Below, piece after piece: positions 20,373 through 30,177 of a stretch of 64,000 bases of DNA (positions within the stretch are counted from its first letter, which is position 1; every line of letters begins with the position of its first letter). The DNA comes from Pinguiococcus pyrenoidosus. Lineage: Eukaryota; Sar; Pinguiophyceae; Pinguiochrysidales; Pinguiochrysidaceae. The notes beneath the pieces were generated by a model. It made no database searches, was not told where the DNA came from, and saw only the letters and a list, made by a program, of their open reading frames with translations. The translations under genes were made by a program, and so were the position numbers. Where the stretch lies: positions 1-64,000 of the forward strand of contig JAAMXY010000927.1 of the NCBI GenBank assembly GCA_019677205.1, read 5' to 3'.

Positions 20373-22733
20373 CTAGTCTTTGAACACTTCACTTGCATTT
20401 TCAATCATAAGCAGTACTGTCGTGAGTCCAAGACCCATGTCTCGAAGCTCCGCGTAGAGGCTATCATCGCGAGACCTCAGGATATTCGGTGCAAAAACTA
20501 TCGCTAGGTTTTCGGCGGTCATCAGATTGGCCTCCTCTTTGGCAGCCCGGACCAGGAACATGAAGAGATACCGGAGCACTTCGTAGTGAGTGCTGTTCAT
20601 CGTGTACACGATCGTCCGCACGACATGGACCCACTGCGGCAGCCCTTCGTCGTCTCTACCATACTTTCGAGTCGCGCTCAAGAGCGGGACATACTTGTTG
20701 AACGGGATGAGCGGCTCGGGAAGCTCGCGGAGGAACGCCTTCAGCAGCCTCGCGACACAGTACACATCCGTCAGCAAGAAGCGATCGGCCTTGCGGATCT
20801 CGTCCGGCACGTCGCTGGAGCCGGGGGCCGGGGCCATGTCGCTTGGTCGGAACTCGCCCGAGCTGATGCTAACCATGGTACCTCTCATGGAGGAGAGGCC
20901 GACCTCATCCGACCGGCGACGAGGGCGCTCTCCGGTATTCTCCTCCCCTCTGCTGCTGCCCGCGCCCGCCACGGCGTCCGCTCGAGCATGCGCACCTCCT
21001 CCAGCCACCCAAGCATGGTCCTCGACATCTCCTGCGCTCTTCCTCGTGAGGACGCCGCTGTTCCGCGTGGGACTATGCCGCGGCCTTCTTCTCCACACGC
21101 GTCGCATCTTCCTGGCTCCTTTGCCGAGAAGGGCTTTCACCAGATGGCTGGCCCCATGTGAAAACTTGCTCTTGTCTACTGGCGTGGGCGTCTCTTCGTC
21201 GCCCAGGATGTACTTCTTCCCGTCCGCGTCGGTCACAAAACTACCCGGCCCTTTCCCCCACTGGATCACGGTGCCAGCTTCTATGGCGTCCTTCGCCCGC
21301 AGCAGCTCTGACTCCTCGGAGCTCTGCCGGAAGATGCCTTCGGTGCGGAGCATCGCTGGCTCCAGCAGGAAGTCGATGCAGGCCTCCATAAGCCAGGGGA
21401 TGTAGGTGTCGTCTCGGGCGGCGACCTGGTCCAGGAGAGCACGGCCGAAGACGCGGCTCACGGGCTCCGCGTTGCTGGCCGAGCCGTTCTCGTTGTCTAC
21501 GCTATGCGTCTGATCGCTGAGGCTGCGCCGATGGGTTATCAGCTTGCTCTTCCGCCGGCTCGACGACGCGGACACGCCGGAGCTGCTGCGCGAATGCGTC
21601 AGGTGCCAGCTGAAGGGCCGGTCGTCGATCGACGCAATCGTCGGCCTGTCGAAGCTAATCTGAGCGAACGACATCGCGTCCAATGGGATGCTGGCGCTGG
21701 TGCTCCTTCGCGGTTCCAGCTCGCTATCGTCAATGAGAGAAGCGGTGATCGCGTTTCTCGGTCCGCTTTGGACGCGATCGAAGCCTGCGCCGGAGCTGAA
21801 CTCGCTTTCGCGCTCTGAGACGTCGTCTCCGTCGTCAGGCTCGCCGGTGGAGCGACTGAGCGACACCGGTGGTCTGCGCTCGTTCCTCGAGAAGGTCATG
21901 AACCGCATCGTACTGCGCTTGTGCTTCACGACGAACCCCGTTTCCCGATTCGACGCATCGTGCTGCACAACTGACTCGGGAAGGTTGACCACGACGTGCT
22001 CATTCAGCTCCTCGATGCTGTCGAGGTACGAGACCTTGCTCAGGAACTTCTGGGACACGAAAAGCCCCGTGAACTCGAAGAAGAGCCGCGCGTTGAAGGT
22101 GCTGTGCAGGACGAGGAGCCGTTGCAGATTCTTCCGGTATTTCAGGGGGACCAGCGAGTGGATGTCCTCGACCAGGTGCCATCTCTCGCGCTTGAACCAC
22201 GCCATTTCGTTGTGGCAATACAGGAGCGAGTACGGGGCCCCAACGAGCGGGTCCAGCAGCTGAAAGGCGTAGCTAAGCGCCCCGTCCAGAGCCCGCACGA
22301 GATTCGCGTCGTCGCTCAGGTCACCTTCGCCTCCCAGCAGCAGCTCGGGCACCAGGACGATCACCGGCCGGCCAGTCTCATCCTCGCAACCAACGTACAG
22401 GCCCTGGCTGTCTTTCTGCCGGGACAAGTCGGCGGTGGCCGCCGCGGTCAGTCTCTCCGCGTACGGTCTTTTGAGAACGCTCTCCAAGGACGGGCCCGCG
22501 GCCGCGGCCGCCGCCGCCGCCGCCGCCGCTGCAGCCTTGCTATCCTCACTGGCTTTCGGGCTCGACGGCGACTGTTCGGGAGTGGCCGACTTCACGGCCT
22601 CCTTTCTCGTCTTTTTCATCTCCGGCCCTTTGTCCGACCCTCCCGGCGCGTGCGTCCCCGGCTCGTCGGCCGTCTTGACCGGGCCGCCAACGGCCGTCTT
22701 GGGCGGCAGCGTCTCCGCAAGCGTCTCCGCCAT
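20373..22733 (-). CDS. CRAL-TRIO (BCH)-RhoGAP protein, ARHGAP1-like
   Basis: A single exon of 786 residues with its ATG at 22733. The first 90 residues are disordered and include a 13-residue polyalanine run encoded by a gcc repeat near 22497-22532. Residues about 95-260 match a Sec14/CRAL-TRIO-type BCH module (PYSLLYCHNEMAWFKRERW, SLVPLKYRKNLQRLLVLH, FLSKVSYLDSIEEL). After a Ser/Arg-rich linker, about 445-785 is a RhoGAP domain with the arginine finger in TEGIFRQSS and the conserved LLKAFLRELPEPLIP. About 130 residues are inserted between the two halves of the RhoGAP domain. The architecture is that of p50RhoGAP/ARHGAP1, a GTPase activator for Rho/Cdc42/Rac that binds lipids or prenylated small GTPases. 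The substrate GTPase is not in the window. Confidence 0.82.
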   Translation of the reverse strand: MAETLAETLPPKTAVGGPVKTADEPGTHAPGGSDKGPEMKKTRKEAVKSATPEQSPSSPKASEDSKAAAAAAAAAAAAAGPSLESVLKRPYAERLTAAATADLSRQKDSQGLYVGCEDETGRPVIVLVPELLLGGEGDLSDDANLVRALDGALSYAFQLLDPLVGAPYSLLYCHNEMAWFKRERWHLVEDIHSLVPLKYRKNLQRLLVLHSTFNARLFFEFTGLFVSQKFLSKVSYLDSIEELNEHVVVNLPESVVQHDASNRETGFVVKHKRSTMRFMTFSRNERRPPVSLSRSTGEPDDGDDVSERESEFSSGAGFDRVQSGPRNAITASLIDDSELEPRRSTSASIPLDAMSFAQISFDRPTIASIDDRPFSWHLTHSRSSSGVSASSSRRKSKLITHRRSLSDQTHSVDNENGSASNAEPVSRVFGRALLDQVAARDDTYIPWLMEACIDFLLEPAMLRTEGIFRQSSEESELLRAKDAIEAGTVIQWGKGPGSFVTDADGKKYILGDEETPTPVDKSKFSHGASHLVKALLGKGARKMRRVWRRRPRHSPTRNSGVLTRKSAGDVEDHAWVAGGGAHARADAVAGAGSSRGEENTGERPRRRSDEVGLSSMRGTMVSISSGEFRPSDMAPAPGSSDVPDEIRKADRFLLTDVYCVARLLKAFLRELPEPLIPFNKYVPLLSATRKYGRDDEGLPQWVHVVRTIVYTMNSTHYEVLRYLFMFLVRAAKEEANLMTAENLAIVFAPNILRSRDDSLYAELRDMGLGLTTVLLMIENASEVFKD

Positions 22734-23671
22734 GGCGGGCCTAAGCTCGAAGCGCGTTTGTCGGAAGCTGTACGGGAATCACGCTGCGGCAGCCAGGCCG
22801 CATCGTACAGCAGGGGCGCCGGGTCACAACGGAGACTTCGCTTGCGCACGAAGGCAGTCGAGCACGCAGAGCGACCGCGGAAGTCGCGCACGGAGAGCCA
22901 CAGAGATCTGCTAGGAAGCAAAGATCGACAGAAGCGGAATCGGCCGCGAGAGCAGCGTCGCGAAGCACTTCCGCCAGCGGTATTCCGCTCGGCGGGCCGC
23001 ACGGTTTGTCGGCCCTGCGCAGTCCGTCCGCAAACCACTGCGCAGCGATGCGCTCCCCCGCGGGATCGACGGGGCCTCTCGCAGAAGTCGGAGAGAGAGG
23101 GGTGGCACTTTCGGCCCGGACGACGACGTCGCCCGCAGGATATCTTGAGATGAAACTGTCCCTAACGCGCTAAAAAACGCCGGTCGTCGAGCCAAGCGGC
23201 TTCGCGGTTCCGTCCAACCGTTCAGAGTGAAAAGGGAATTCTGCTGGATTCGTGGGGTTTGGCGTGTTGGGAAACCCTTTCTCGGATGTTGAGGAACGCT
23301 CGGATTGGCTGTCCGGTGGAGAACGTTGACTGGTCATGTTGTTGTTGCAGGTCGCAGAAGTACCCGGATTTGTGACAGACTCAGCGCTGGTTCCTGCGCC
23401 CTTTCTCGCTCGTCTTCCGGAACGCTATTCGTCAATAGGACAGCCGTGAACCCGACGGCCGCTGGCAGTTTCGAAAGGGTTGGAAGAAAGCCCGTTTCAG
23501 CAACATAGTAACATTGCTGGATTTTTGTTGATACTACTCTGGAGATGCTCATAGTTTAAAATATATTAAAATATGCGCAGTCGAAAGTCGTTGAACTTGT
23601 GAGTGGCTCGCATGGACTCTCACGCCATCCTCTGACCGTCGCAGCATCCACAGAAGCTCCAAAGATACAGC
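22734..23671. other. Divergent intergenic region with AT-rich patch (about 23501-23577)
   Basis: About 940 bases between the RhoGAP start (-) and the integrase-like gene start (+). Most is GC-rich with only shadow frames. A short AT-rich patch (gtttaaaatatatt) lies about 95-170 bases before the plus-strand ATG. No RNA gene or element ends were recognised. Confidence 0.45.
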
Positions 23672-25295
23672 ATGGCCGAGCTGAGCGGCGGCGTCCAGGT
23701 CGCGGCCACGGCCGCAGGTGGCGATGCGGACTCGGTCGGGCTCATGCCGCCCTCGAGGGAGGTGTTCGACGCCAAGATCAAAGCCATGCTGGCGGACGCG
23801 AAAACGAAAGCGGTGTCGTACATGACGGAGGAGAAGTACAACGATGTGGTCAACGTGCTCAAGATGGGCAAAGGAGTGCCCAGTCGGAAGCTCACGTACC
23901 AGTGGCTGAAGCGCTACCGCCTCGACGGCGACGAGCTGCGCACGATCGAGTTCGTGCAGGACGACAACGGCATGCGCCGGAGTGTCATCGGCAGTCGCAT
24001 GGTGCACCTCGGCCAGGCTTTCGACGTGCTCTCCGAGGTATTCGTTGTGCTGCATGTTCGACTCCAACGGAGAGCGTAGTGGCGCGCGGAGGAGGGAGCG
24101 TCTCATGGACAGTTTGCCTTCTGCAGATTCATGCGGAGATCGGTGACAAGTCCATCCTCGGCTTCCAGAATGCCGTGAAGCGCCGGCGACTCACCGGACT
24201 GCCCGCCTCGGTGCTGGAGAGATTTCGCCAGAGCTGCCCCGGCTGCCTCGGCGTGAAGCGCCGCTCCTCGCAGCGAAAGCCCAAGGCGGGCTCCGTCGGG
24301 CGCCTCTGCTGCGCGGGACTCACCGTGCGCGTGTACAGCATGGTGGCGGAGGACAGCACCTCGCTGCCTGGCTCGACCTTCCGAGTCCTGCTGGTGTGTG
24401 CGGACAGCCGGAGTGGCCTGCTGCTATCCGCCACTGCCATCCCCGACGCGTCCGCGGAGGTGAGGCCTGCCAGAAGTGTCAACGCCGTCCAGCAATTACC
24501 CAGGCCGGTTTGTCTTCACTTCCTCCCTGACCACATCTCCCGGCTACCTAGGTTGTTGCGTTTCACGTGGCACAAGCTTGCGGCGCGTTCTGCCCTCCTC
24601 TGCACATCAACAGCAGCGAAAGCAAGGAGTGGCGAACTGCCTTTGCGAATCGGCTGAAGGAGATCTACCCCGCCTCGGCGCTGTGCGTGACGGGCTCCCA
24701 TAGCGGAGGAGATGGATTGGGTGCCGTCGCCTGTGGCAGGCTTGTGCAGGCGCTGCAGGCGCCGGGCGTGCAAGGAGGATGGGCCATCCAGGCGGCGCGG
24801 CTGGTCGATGAGCTCAACAGGGAGGAGCTGGTGGCCTCGGGACGCAAGACGTCTCCGTTCGAGCGTGCCTTTAGATCTCGATCCGCCAAGGACACGGGCG
24901 TAGAATTGCAAGCGTGTGGCGTCGATCTTGCGGCCCTCCAGGTAGGTTGTGCAGGCCGCGACCAGAACTTCTCGGGAGCCCGCAGAGCCTCATCGTCTCG
25001 CCAGGTGGACACCCCCGAAGAGCTCGCGGCCATCGTCAACAGCGGGGGCCAGGACAAGCTCGCGCAGCGCACGCTCAAGGACATCGTCGGGGCGATCCTC
25101 GGCGTTCCCGACGATGACGAGGTGGACGCGGCGGCGACCGTGGAGCCAGAAGTGACCGTGGAGGGCCTCTCCGCGGGCATTTCTCAGGGCTACAGTGCAG
25201 AGTCGATGTCTCAGCTCGCAGACCAGGAGCCGTTCGAGAAGGGTCCCGTTCGCAAGAAGCCAAGAGTAGAGGCGGCGAATCAAAGACCTGTATAA
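23672..25295 (+). CDS. Integrase-like protein of KRBA2 type, catalytic triad lost (probable domesticated transposon gene)
   Basis: Exons 23672-24037, 24127-24459, 24552-24941 and 25005-25295 are all phase 0 and give 459 residues. The N-terminal part (MTEEKYNDVVNVLK, YQWLKRYRL) and the zinc-binding-like stretch (QAFDVLSEIHAEIGDKS to CPGC, Cys about 159 and 162) follow the order of transposon integrases of the KRBA2/Ginger-like kind. The core fold continues with FRVLLVCADSRSGLL, DASAEVVAFHVAQACGAF and FANRLKEIYP. By my alignment from memory the three acidic catalytic positions are Arg190, Ser255 and Ala291, and one of the zinc-binding His is Asp. So it should bind but not catalyse. The C-terminus adds an acidic tail and KKPR, a possible nuclear signal. 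The last intron is 63 bases, in frame and stop-free, so its retention would leave the protein open. No terminal repeats are visible. Confidence 0.6.
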
Positions 25296-25392
25296 AGTTT
25301 CCGTGTGGCGTTGCGGTATGAAGCTGGGGTCACTTCGGGTGAGGTGCTGGCGAGCTGCAGATATATTTTCACGACAAGGTGCTTCCTTCTGT

Positions 25393-26128
25393 TTACGTTT
25401 CCATGGCGTCCCCGCTGTCCGCCTTCTTGCTTCCCTTCCGTCCAAGCGTGGCGGTCTCCCGCTCGCGGATCTTGGAGATTGCATTCTGCACGGCCTTCTC
25501 TCGGTTCGCCGCCGCCGGCGCCACCACCTCGATGTTCTTCTGCACCTGCACTCGGATGCCCTCGCGCTCCTTGGAGCGACCCTCCGCCACCCGCCGCTGG
25601 TAGAAGGTCTGCTCCCTCCGCTCCTTGATCTCCTGCACCCGCTTCATGACGCCCAGCGTCGCGCCCATGAGCTCCCGATCGTAGCGTACGGGGCGATTCC
25701 TGCGCTTCTCGAACTCGAAGGTGGCGTCCACCTTCATCTCCTTGCCCGCGGCGCGGCGGAACGCCTTCGTCCACTTGAGCTTCCTCGGGTTGTGCTTGCG
25801 GTTGAAGTGGCGATGGCACTTCGATCGGCAAAAATTGAACACCTGCTCAGCATAATCACCAGAGGAAGAACGCTTCTGGTCAGAAGAGCCTCTCGTGTTT
25901 GCTTCTTAGGACGCTTGTCGGGCCTTCGCTCTTGGTCTTCGGGTTCACAGAAGAATCCCCGTGACACCTTCTTTCTCTTTCTCTTTTTTTCCCCACTGCA
26001 GACTGAGTGCTTCTTGCCTGTCAAATGCACTAGGCCAATGCTTTTACCTTGCAGTCGTTGCGCACGAACTGGATGCCATGGCCCGGGTAGATCGGACCCG
26101 AGCAAACATAACAAGTTAACACCCGCAT
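25393..26128 (-). CDS. RLP24: RLP24 (RSL24D1), 60S ribosome biogenesis factor
   Basis: Minus-strand exons 26128-26048 and 25842-25393 (205-base intron, phase 0) give 176 residues. RLP24 is the nuclear placeholder for ribosomal protein eL24 on pre-60S particles and recruits the AAA ATPase Drg1. Seen here: the N-terminal [19 protein letters not shown] and [10 protein letters not shown], giving the four-Cys zinc motif of the eL24 fold. Next come [19 protein letters not shown] and [17 protein letters not shown], diagnostic for RLP24 rather than eL24. A helical basic tail follows. Length fits the family (160-200). It converges on the integrase-like gene with 97 bases between stops. Confidence 0.93.
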
Positions 26129-26619
26129 TCTCTCTGCCTTGCTTCCACCACTGCGTCTGCAGTGCCCGGTCCTCCTTCTTCTTTTGGCTTCGTTCCTAAA
26201 CAGGCGAAGACCCAAGTCGTGCGAAGCGCGCTTCCGAGGGGACCTCGGCACGCGGTCACCTCAGTTCGGAGAGATCGACGCCGAGGCTGAGCGCCAACAG
26301 CGATACGCCCGCTAGTATCGCTGAATGGGCTTCGCTCAGGATCGAAGTTGAGCATTGGCTTCCCAACTCAGGATCGAAGTTATTCATATCTCCAGACCTC
26401 AGGATCGATATTGATCATTGAGTTCCCAGCTCAGGATCGAAAACTTGAATTTGAAAATCTTAACCGGTTACGCACCGGTTGCGGGCGAAACGGTTATCCA
26501 TTTGAAAGCCGATTTGTTCTTGCGGAGGCTGCGGCGCGCGGAGTCAGCATCCGGCGTCCGACATCGATTCCCCGGGCTTCATACCAATTGAGAGGCTGTT
26601 CTAGCACGACAGGGTCGCC
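26129..26619. other. Divergent intergenic region (RLP24 / DNAI2) with repeats and accggtt motifs
   Basis: About 490 bases. It contains the four-copy repeat listed separately. Just after it is a cluster of Myb-like words: aaccggtta at 26462, accggttg at 26474 and aacggtta at 26489. A similar word occurs upstream of the other flagellar gene at 33706. No gene is supported. Confidence 0.45.
26335..26440 (+). repeat. Imperfect tandem repeat, about 32 bp x 3-4 copies
   Basis: The word ctcaggatcga recurs at about 26335, 26367, 26398 and 26430, that is every 31-32 bases. The sequence between copies is partly conserved (for example gttgagcattggcttccca against attgatcattgagttccca). It lies about 180 bases upstream of the dynein intermediate chain ATG. 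Confidence 0.8.
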
Positions 26620-28637
26620 ATGGAGGTGCACTATGTGTACCAGAAGGTAGGCTGCTTCAAGTTGCAGAGGCCCCTGCAGAGTCCTAAGCGTCCCTGCGCA
26701 GCCGAGGTCGGAGTTCGGCAAGCACTGCCGCTTCAGTGACCAGCCTGCCCAGTTGCTGGAGAGCGTCAAGCCCTCGGACGAGTTCAGCGACAACTACGTC
26801 GTGCGCAATCCCAGGTAATGCGACGGTCCTGCGAGCCCCCGCGTCGCTGCTGCAGCTGAAGCAACGATCTTCCGCAGCGTTGTGGAGCTGGATACGTCTC
26901 CCATGATGTCTGCGCACGAGGCCAACACGGAGCGCCTGGTGACCAGGAGCTCGAGCATGCGCCATCAGGAAGGCGGCTGGCCGAAGGACGTGGACTTCAC
27001 CGAGCAGAGCGATACCAACCGCTTCCGCAAGAAGGCGGAGAAGGACGAGGAGTACAAGAACGCCGTAAAGTCCTTGGGACCGATCGTCGGCGCGTGCATG
27101 CGGCAGAACAACACCATTGACATCTACGAGTCGTACTTCGCGGGGAACGTCACGGACCACTCCAGCGAGCCGCCCTCCGCGAAGGGCTTGGCCGTGTTCC
27201 GCGACCCCAGCGACATCAAGCGCACGGCCACCAGCATCAACTGGTATCCCGAGGGCCCGAGCAAGATCGCGGTGTCCTACAGCATTCTCAACTTCCAGGA
27301 TCCGCGGTTCAACAACGCGCGGATGCCGGTGCAGTCCTACATCTGGGACATCAGCAACCCCAACAACCCGGAGACGGAGCTGCTGCCGCAGTCGCCCCTC
27401 TGCTGCCTGCGCTTCAACCCCAAGTCCACGGATACTCTGGTGGGCGGATCCTACAACGGCCTGGTGTCCTTCTTCGACGTGCGCAAGGCGGGAGGCACAG
27501 TCGCCACCGCCAGCCCGGCAGAGACGTCGCTCATCGAGAAGTCCCACCACGACCCGGTCTACGATGTCTTCTGGATCAGCAGCAAGACTGGACAGCACTG
27601 CGCCTCTGTCTCTACCGACGGCCAGGTACCTTCCTCTTTTTCCCCCCTTTTCCCGCTTCCATTCTTTCTTGGACGCTTTCCTTCCGCGCTTCTGGTGGAT
27701 GCCAAGGTCTCAACGTGGTTCGCAACCGCAGATGCTTTGGTGGGACACGCGCCGGCTAAGCGAGCCGACGGAGGTGCTGGAGCTGGAGAATGGCCCCGGC
27801 GGTATGGTGCTGGGAGGATCCTCCATGGAGTACAACTCGGAGGCCGGCCCGACCAAGTACCTGGTGGGAACGGAGCAGGGCATCGTGCTGTCGATCAACA
27901 TGCGCAACAGAAAGCAGGCGAACAAGGGCATCGCCGTGCTGGACTCGGGCCCCGGGAAGCACCACGGTCCCATCTACTCCATCCAAAGGAACCCCATGTT
28001 CCCCAAGTTCTTCATGACCGTGGGCGACTGGACGGCGAAGATCTGGTCGGACGACCTGCGGACGCCGATCATGACGACCAAGTACCACGGCAGCTACCTG
28101 ACGCGAGGATGCTGGTCGCCGACGCGCGCGGGCGTGTTCTTCGTGACGCGCATGGATGGCGTGGTGGACATCTGGGACTACTTCTACCGCCAGAACGAGG
28201 TGGCGTACAGCCACAAGGTCGGCGATGCCAGCCTGAGCAGCATCAGCGTGCAAGGCGGCGCGGGGCAGAGCGAGTGCGGGCGCCTCGTGGCGATCGGAGA
28301 TGTCCAGGGAACCGTCAGTCTCCTGGAGGTCTGCGACTCGCTCACGGTGCCGCAGTCGCAGGAGAAGCAGGCGATCAGCAACATGTTCGAGCGGGAGCAG
28401 AAGCAGGAGAAGAACTTGGAGGTTCGGGAGAAGGACCTGCGCCGGTTGCGGCAGCAGCAGGAGGAGGCGAACACGCGGGAGGCGGCCGAGAAGAAGGACG
28501 GGAAGGACGAGAAGATGGAGGAGCTGCTCCGACAAGTCGATGCCTCGTTCCTGGCGATGATCAAGGAGGCGGAGGACGACGAGTCCAAGGCGGGGGACTC
28601 CCACCTGGACACGGCGCCCGCGGAGGACAAGTACTAG
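26620..28637 (+). CDS. DNAI2: Outer-arm dynein intermediate chain 2 (DNAI2 / ODA6 / IC69 type)
   Basis: Exons 26620-26646, 26702-26814, 26878-27625 and 27732-28637 give 597 residues; the first exon is only nine codons. DNAI2 is the WD-repeat intermediate chain at the base of the flagellar outer dynein arm. The start (MEVHYVYQK, SEFGKHCRFSD) and core phrases match the family: MSAHEANTERL, GGWPKDVDFTEQ, NNTIDIYESYF, FRDPSDIKR, STDGQMLWWDTRRLSEPTEV, VGTEQGIVLS, HHGPIYSIQRNP, TVGDWTAKIWSDD and TRMDGVVDIWDY. These span the WD beta-propeller at about residues 150-480. The C-terminus is a charged coiled-coil (MFEREQKQEKNLEVREKDL) and acidic tail. Length is close to the human protein (605). With the dynein-2 heavy chain nearby, it shows the organism builds motile flagella. 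Confidence 0.95.
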
Positions 28638-28875
28638 ACGCCGTTGAGCGGCAGTTGATGGCCTCTCGCCGCATGGCATGTATAGGACGCAGATGAGGCG
28701 GCGTGAGCGCGCGAGCTGCGGCGGAAAGCTGCGGAACAAGCGCTGAACAAAAGTGTGGAAGTTCCGTCTTTCGTGCCTGCCACACTTGAACGAGTCTACA
28801 CATGCACGGCAGCACACGGAAATGCTGGAGAGTCGACAGGAGCTTCTCCAAATCGCCAATCGGAAATGGCATGGC

Positions 28876-29505
28876 CTATTCGAAGCCAAGGGAGTCCTTG
28901 ACATTGTCGATCAGGCCCTTCATCATCTCCTTGTCGAGCAAGGTGACCTCCTGCTTGCCGATGGTCTCCTCGATGCCCGCCACGGACACCTTGTAGCCGA
29001 ACTCGAGGGACGTCTTGGAGGCCTTGAGCTGTGGGTACGAGCGCATCACGGTGCCTATCAACCGCTTCTCGTCCTCGAAGACGCTGCGGGCGACGCCCCG
29101 GTCCAGCTGCGACTTGTACAGGCCCCGCAAGAACTTGCCCTGCCATGCGTTCACCAGCGCCGTGCTCCTGGCGTCGCCCTTCAGCGCTCCGCACGGGTAC
29201 CAGATGCCGGCCTTCTTGCTCCGCACGAACAGGTTGAACGTGGGCACGCCGTCGTCGCCCTGCTGCGCCTGCTCCTGCTGGTCCATGAAGTCGCGCATCT
29301 GCTCCCGCTGCTTGGCCGCGCCTCGGAACTGCACAGGCACGTTCGGCTTGCCCTTCTTCGCCACCACCACGGACGTGCGCGTGAACCGCGGCTCTTGGCT
29401 ATACTTCTCCAGTCGGCCCGGAGCGCGCGGGATCACCAGAGCGGCGCTGCGAGACAGCAGCGCGCAGAGCAGGACGCAGAGCAGCGCGGCACCTCTCGCT
29501 GACAT
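28876..29505 (-). CDS. HHL1: HHL1-like plastid protein (photosystem II protection family)
   Basis: A single exon of 209 residues starting at the ATG at 29505. The N-terminus is bipartite: signal peptide (AALLCVLLCALLSRSAA), junction ALVIPRAPG, then a basic transit stretch including VVVAKKGK. The mature domain carries PTFNLFVRSKKAGIWYPCG, GDARSTALVNAW, LYKSQLDRGVARSVF and YPQLKASKTSLEFGYKV, then IEETIGKQEVTLLDKEM. This is the pattern I know from HHL1 (HYPERSENSITIVE TO HIGH LIGHT 1), a thylakoid-associated protein needed for PSII repair in plants. The plant protein has a C-terminal membrane helix; none is obvious here. The assignment rests on recalled family motifs. It converges on DNAI2. Confidence 0.7.
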   Translation of the reverse strand: MSARGAALLCVLLCALLSRSAALVIPRAPGRLEKYSQEPRFTRTSVVVAKKGKPNVPVQFRGAAKQREQMRDFMDQQEQAQQGDDGVPTFNLFVRSKKAGIWYPCGALKGDARSTALVNAWQGKFLRGLYKSQLDRGVARSVFEDEKRLIGTVMRSYPQLKASKTSLEFGYKVSVAGIEETIGKQEVTLLDKEMMKGLIDNVKDSLGFE

Positions 29506-30177
29506 CTTGGCGTGGAAGAGGCGAGGAGCAGCGAGCGAAAGCGGCGGAGGCTGGCGGAAACCAAACGAAGAGTTCGAGGATCTTCGGAGGTGAGATGGCG
29601 GGAAAAGGGGAATGACGCAGAAATGCCGACGCGGGAAAACGAAGCCGGCGATGTTTTCAAAACCAGAAGCTGCTTTTCCCATTTCTGTTTGGTGGCTTAT
29701 TATCCAGTTCCATGGCGAAATAGGGGCCACTCGTGCGCTTCACCAAAATGAAAAGCGGTCGCGGATTCCAGCGTACGGCCCAGCAAGCCGGCCAGCTCAG
29801 CTTGGACCAATACGCGTCGCCTGGTCACGTCATCAACCAACTGACTCCTGTCGCTGGTCCAATCCATGTCCGCCATCCACCTTGAAGACGCACCCGGCTG
29901 CAATCGTCGCATCCTTCGCGCGAAGAGCGCCTCGACGCCGACCCGCTGTGACGGAAGGAACCGACCGGCCTCTCCAACCCGGACAGCCGAGCAGCAAACG
30001 CCACGTACGCGCGGCTCTGCGGACACCCTTGGCGCCGCGGGCTGCCGATCTCCCAGCCACGTGCCCGTTTGCAGCAGGAGCTCCTGTGTCGCCCATCAGC
30101 TGGAGAAACTCTGGTCGGCCACAAGGCCACGGACCTGGCAGATCCAGCGCGATCTTCCCGCCAGCGGCAACAGGAAC
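29506..30177. other. Divergent intergenic region (HHL1-like / aldehyde dehydrogenase)
   Basis: About 670 bases. CCAAT words occur near 29797 and 29859 (accaatac and tccaatcc). The aldehyde dehydrogenase frame stays open upstream of its ATG to about 29866, but that extension has no recognisable content. It could be an N-terminal targeting region or simply 5' leader. Confidence 0.4.

Noticed and set aside
26335-26440. CRISPR-like array
   Set aside because: Copies are imperfect, the spacers resemble one another, and this is nuclear eukaryotic DNA; it is a simple tandem repeat.
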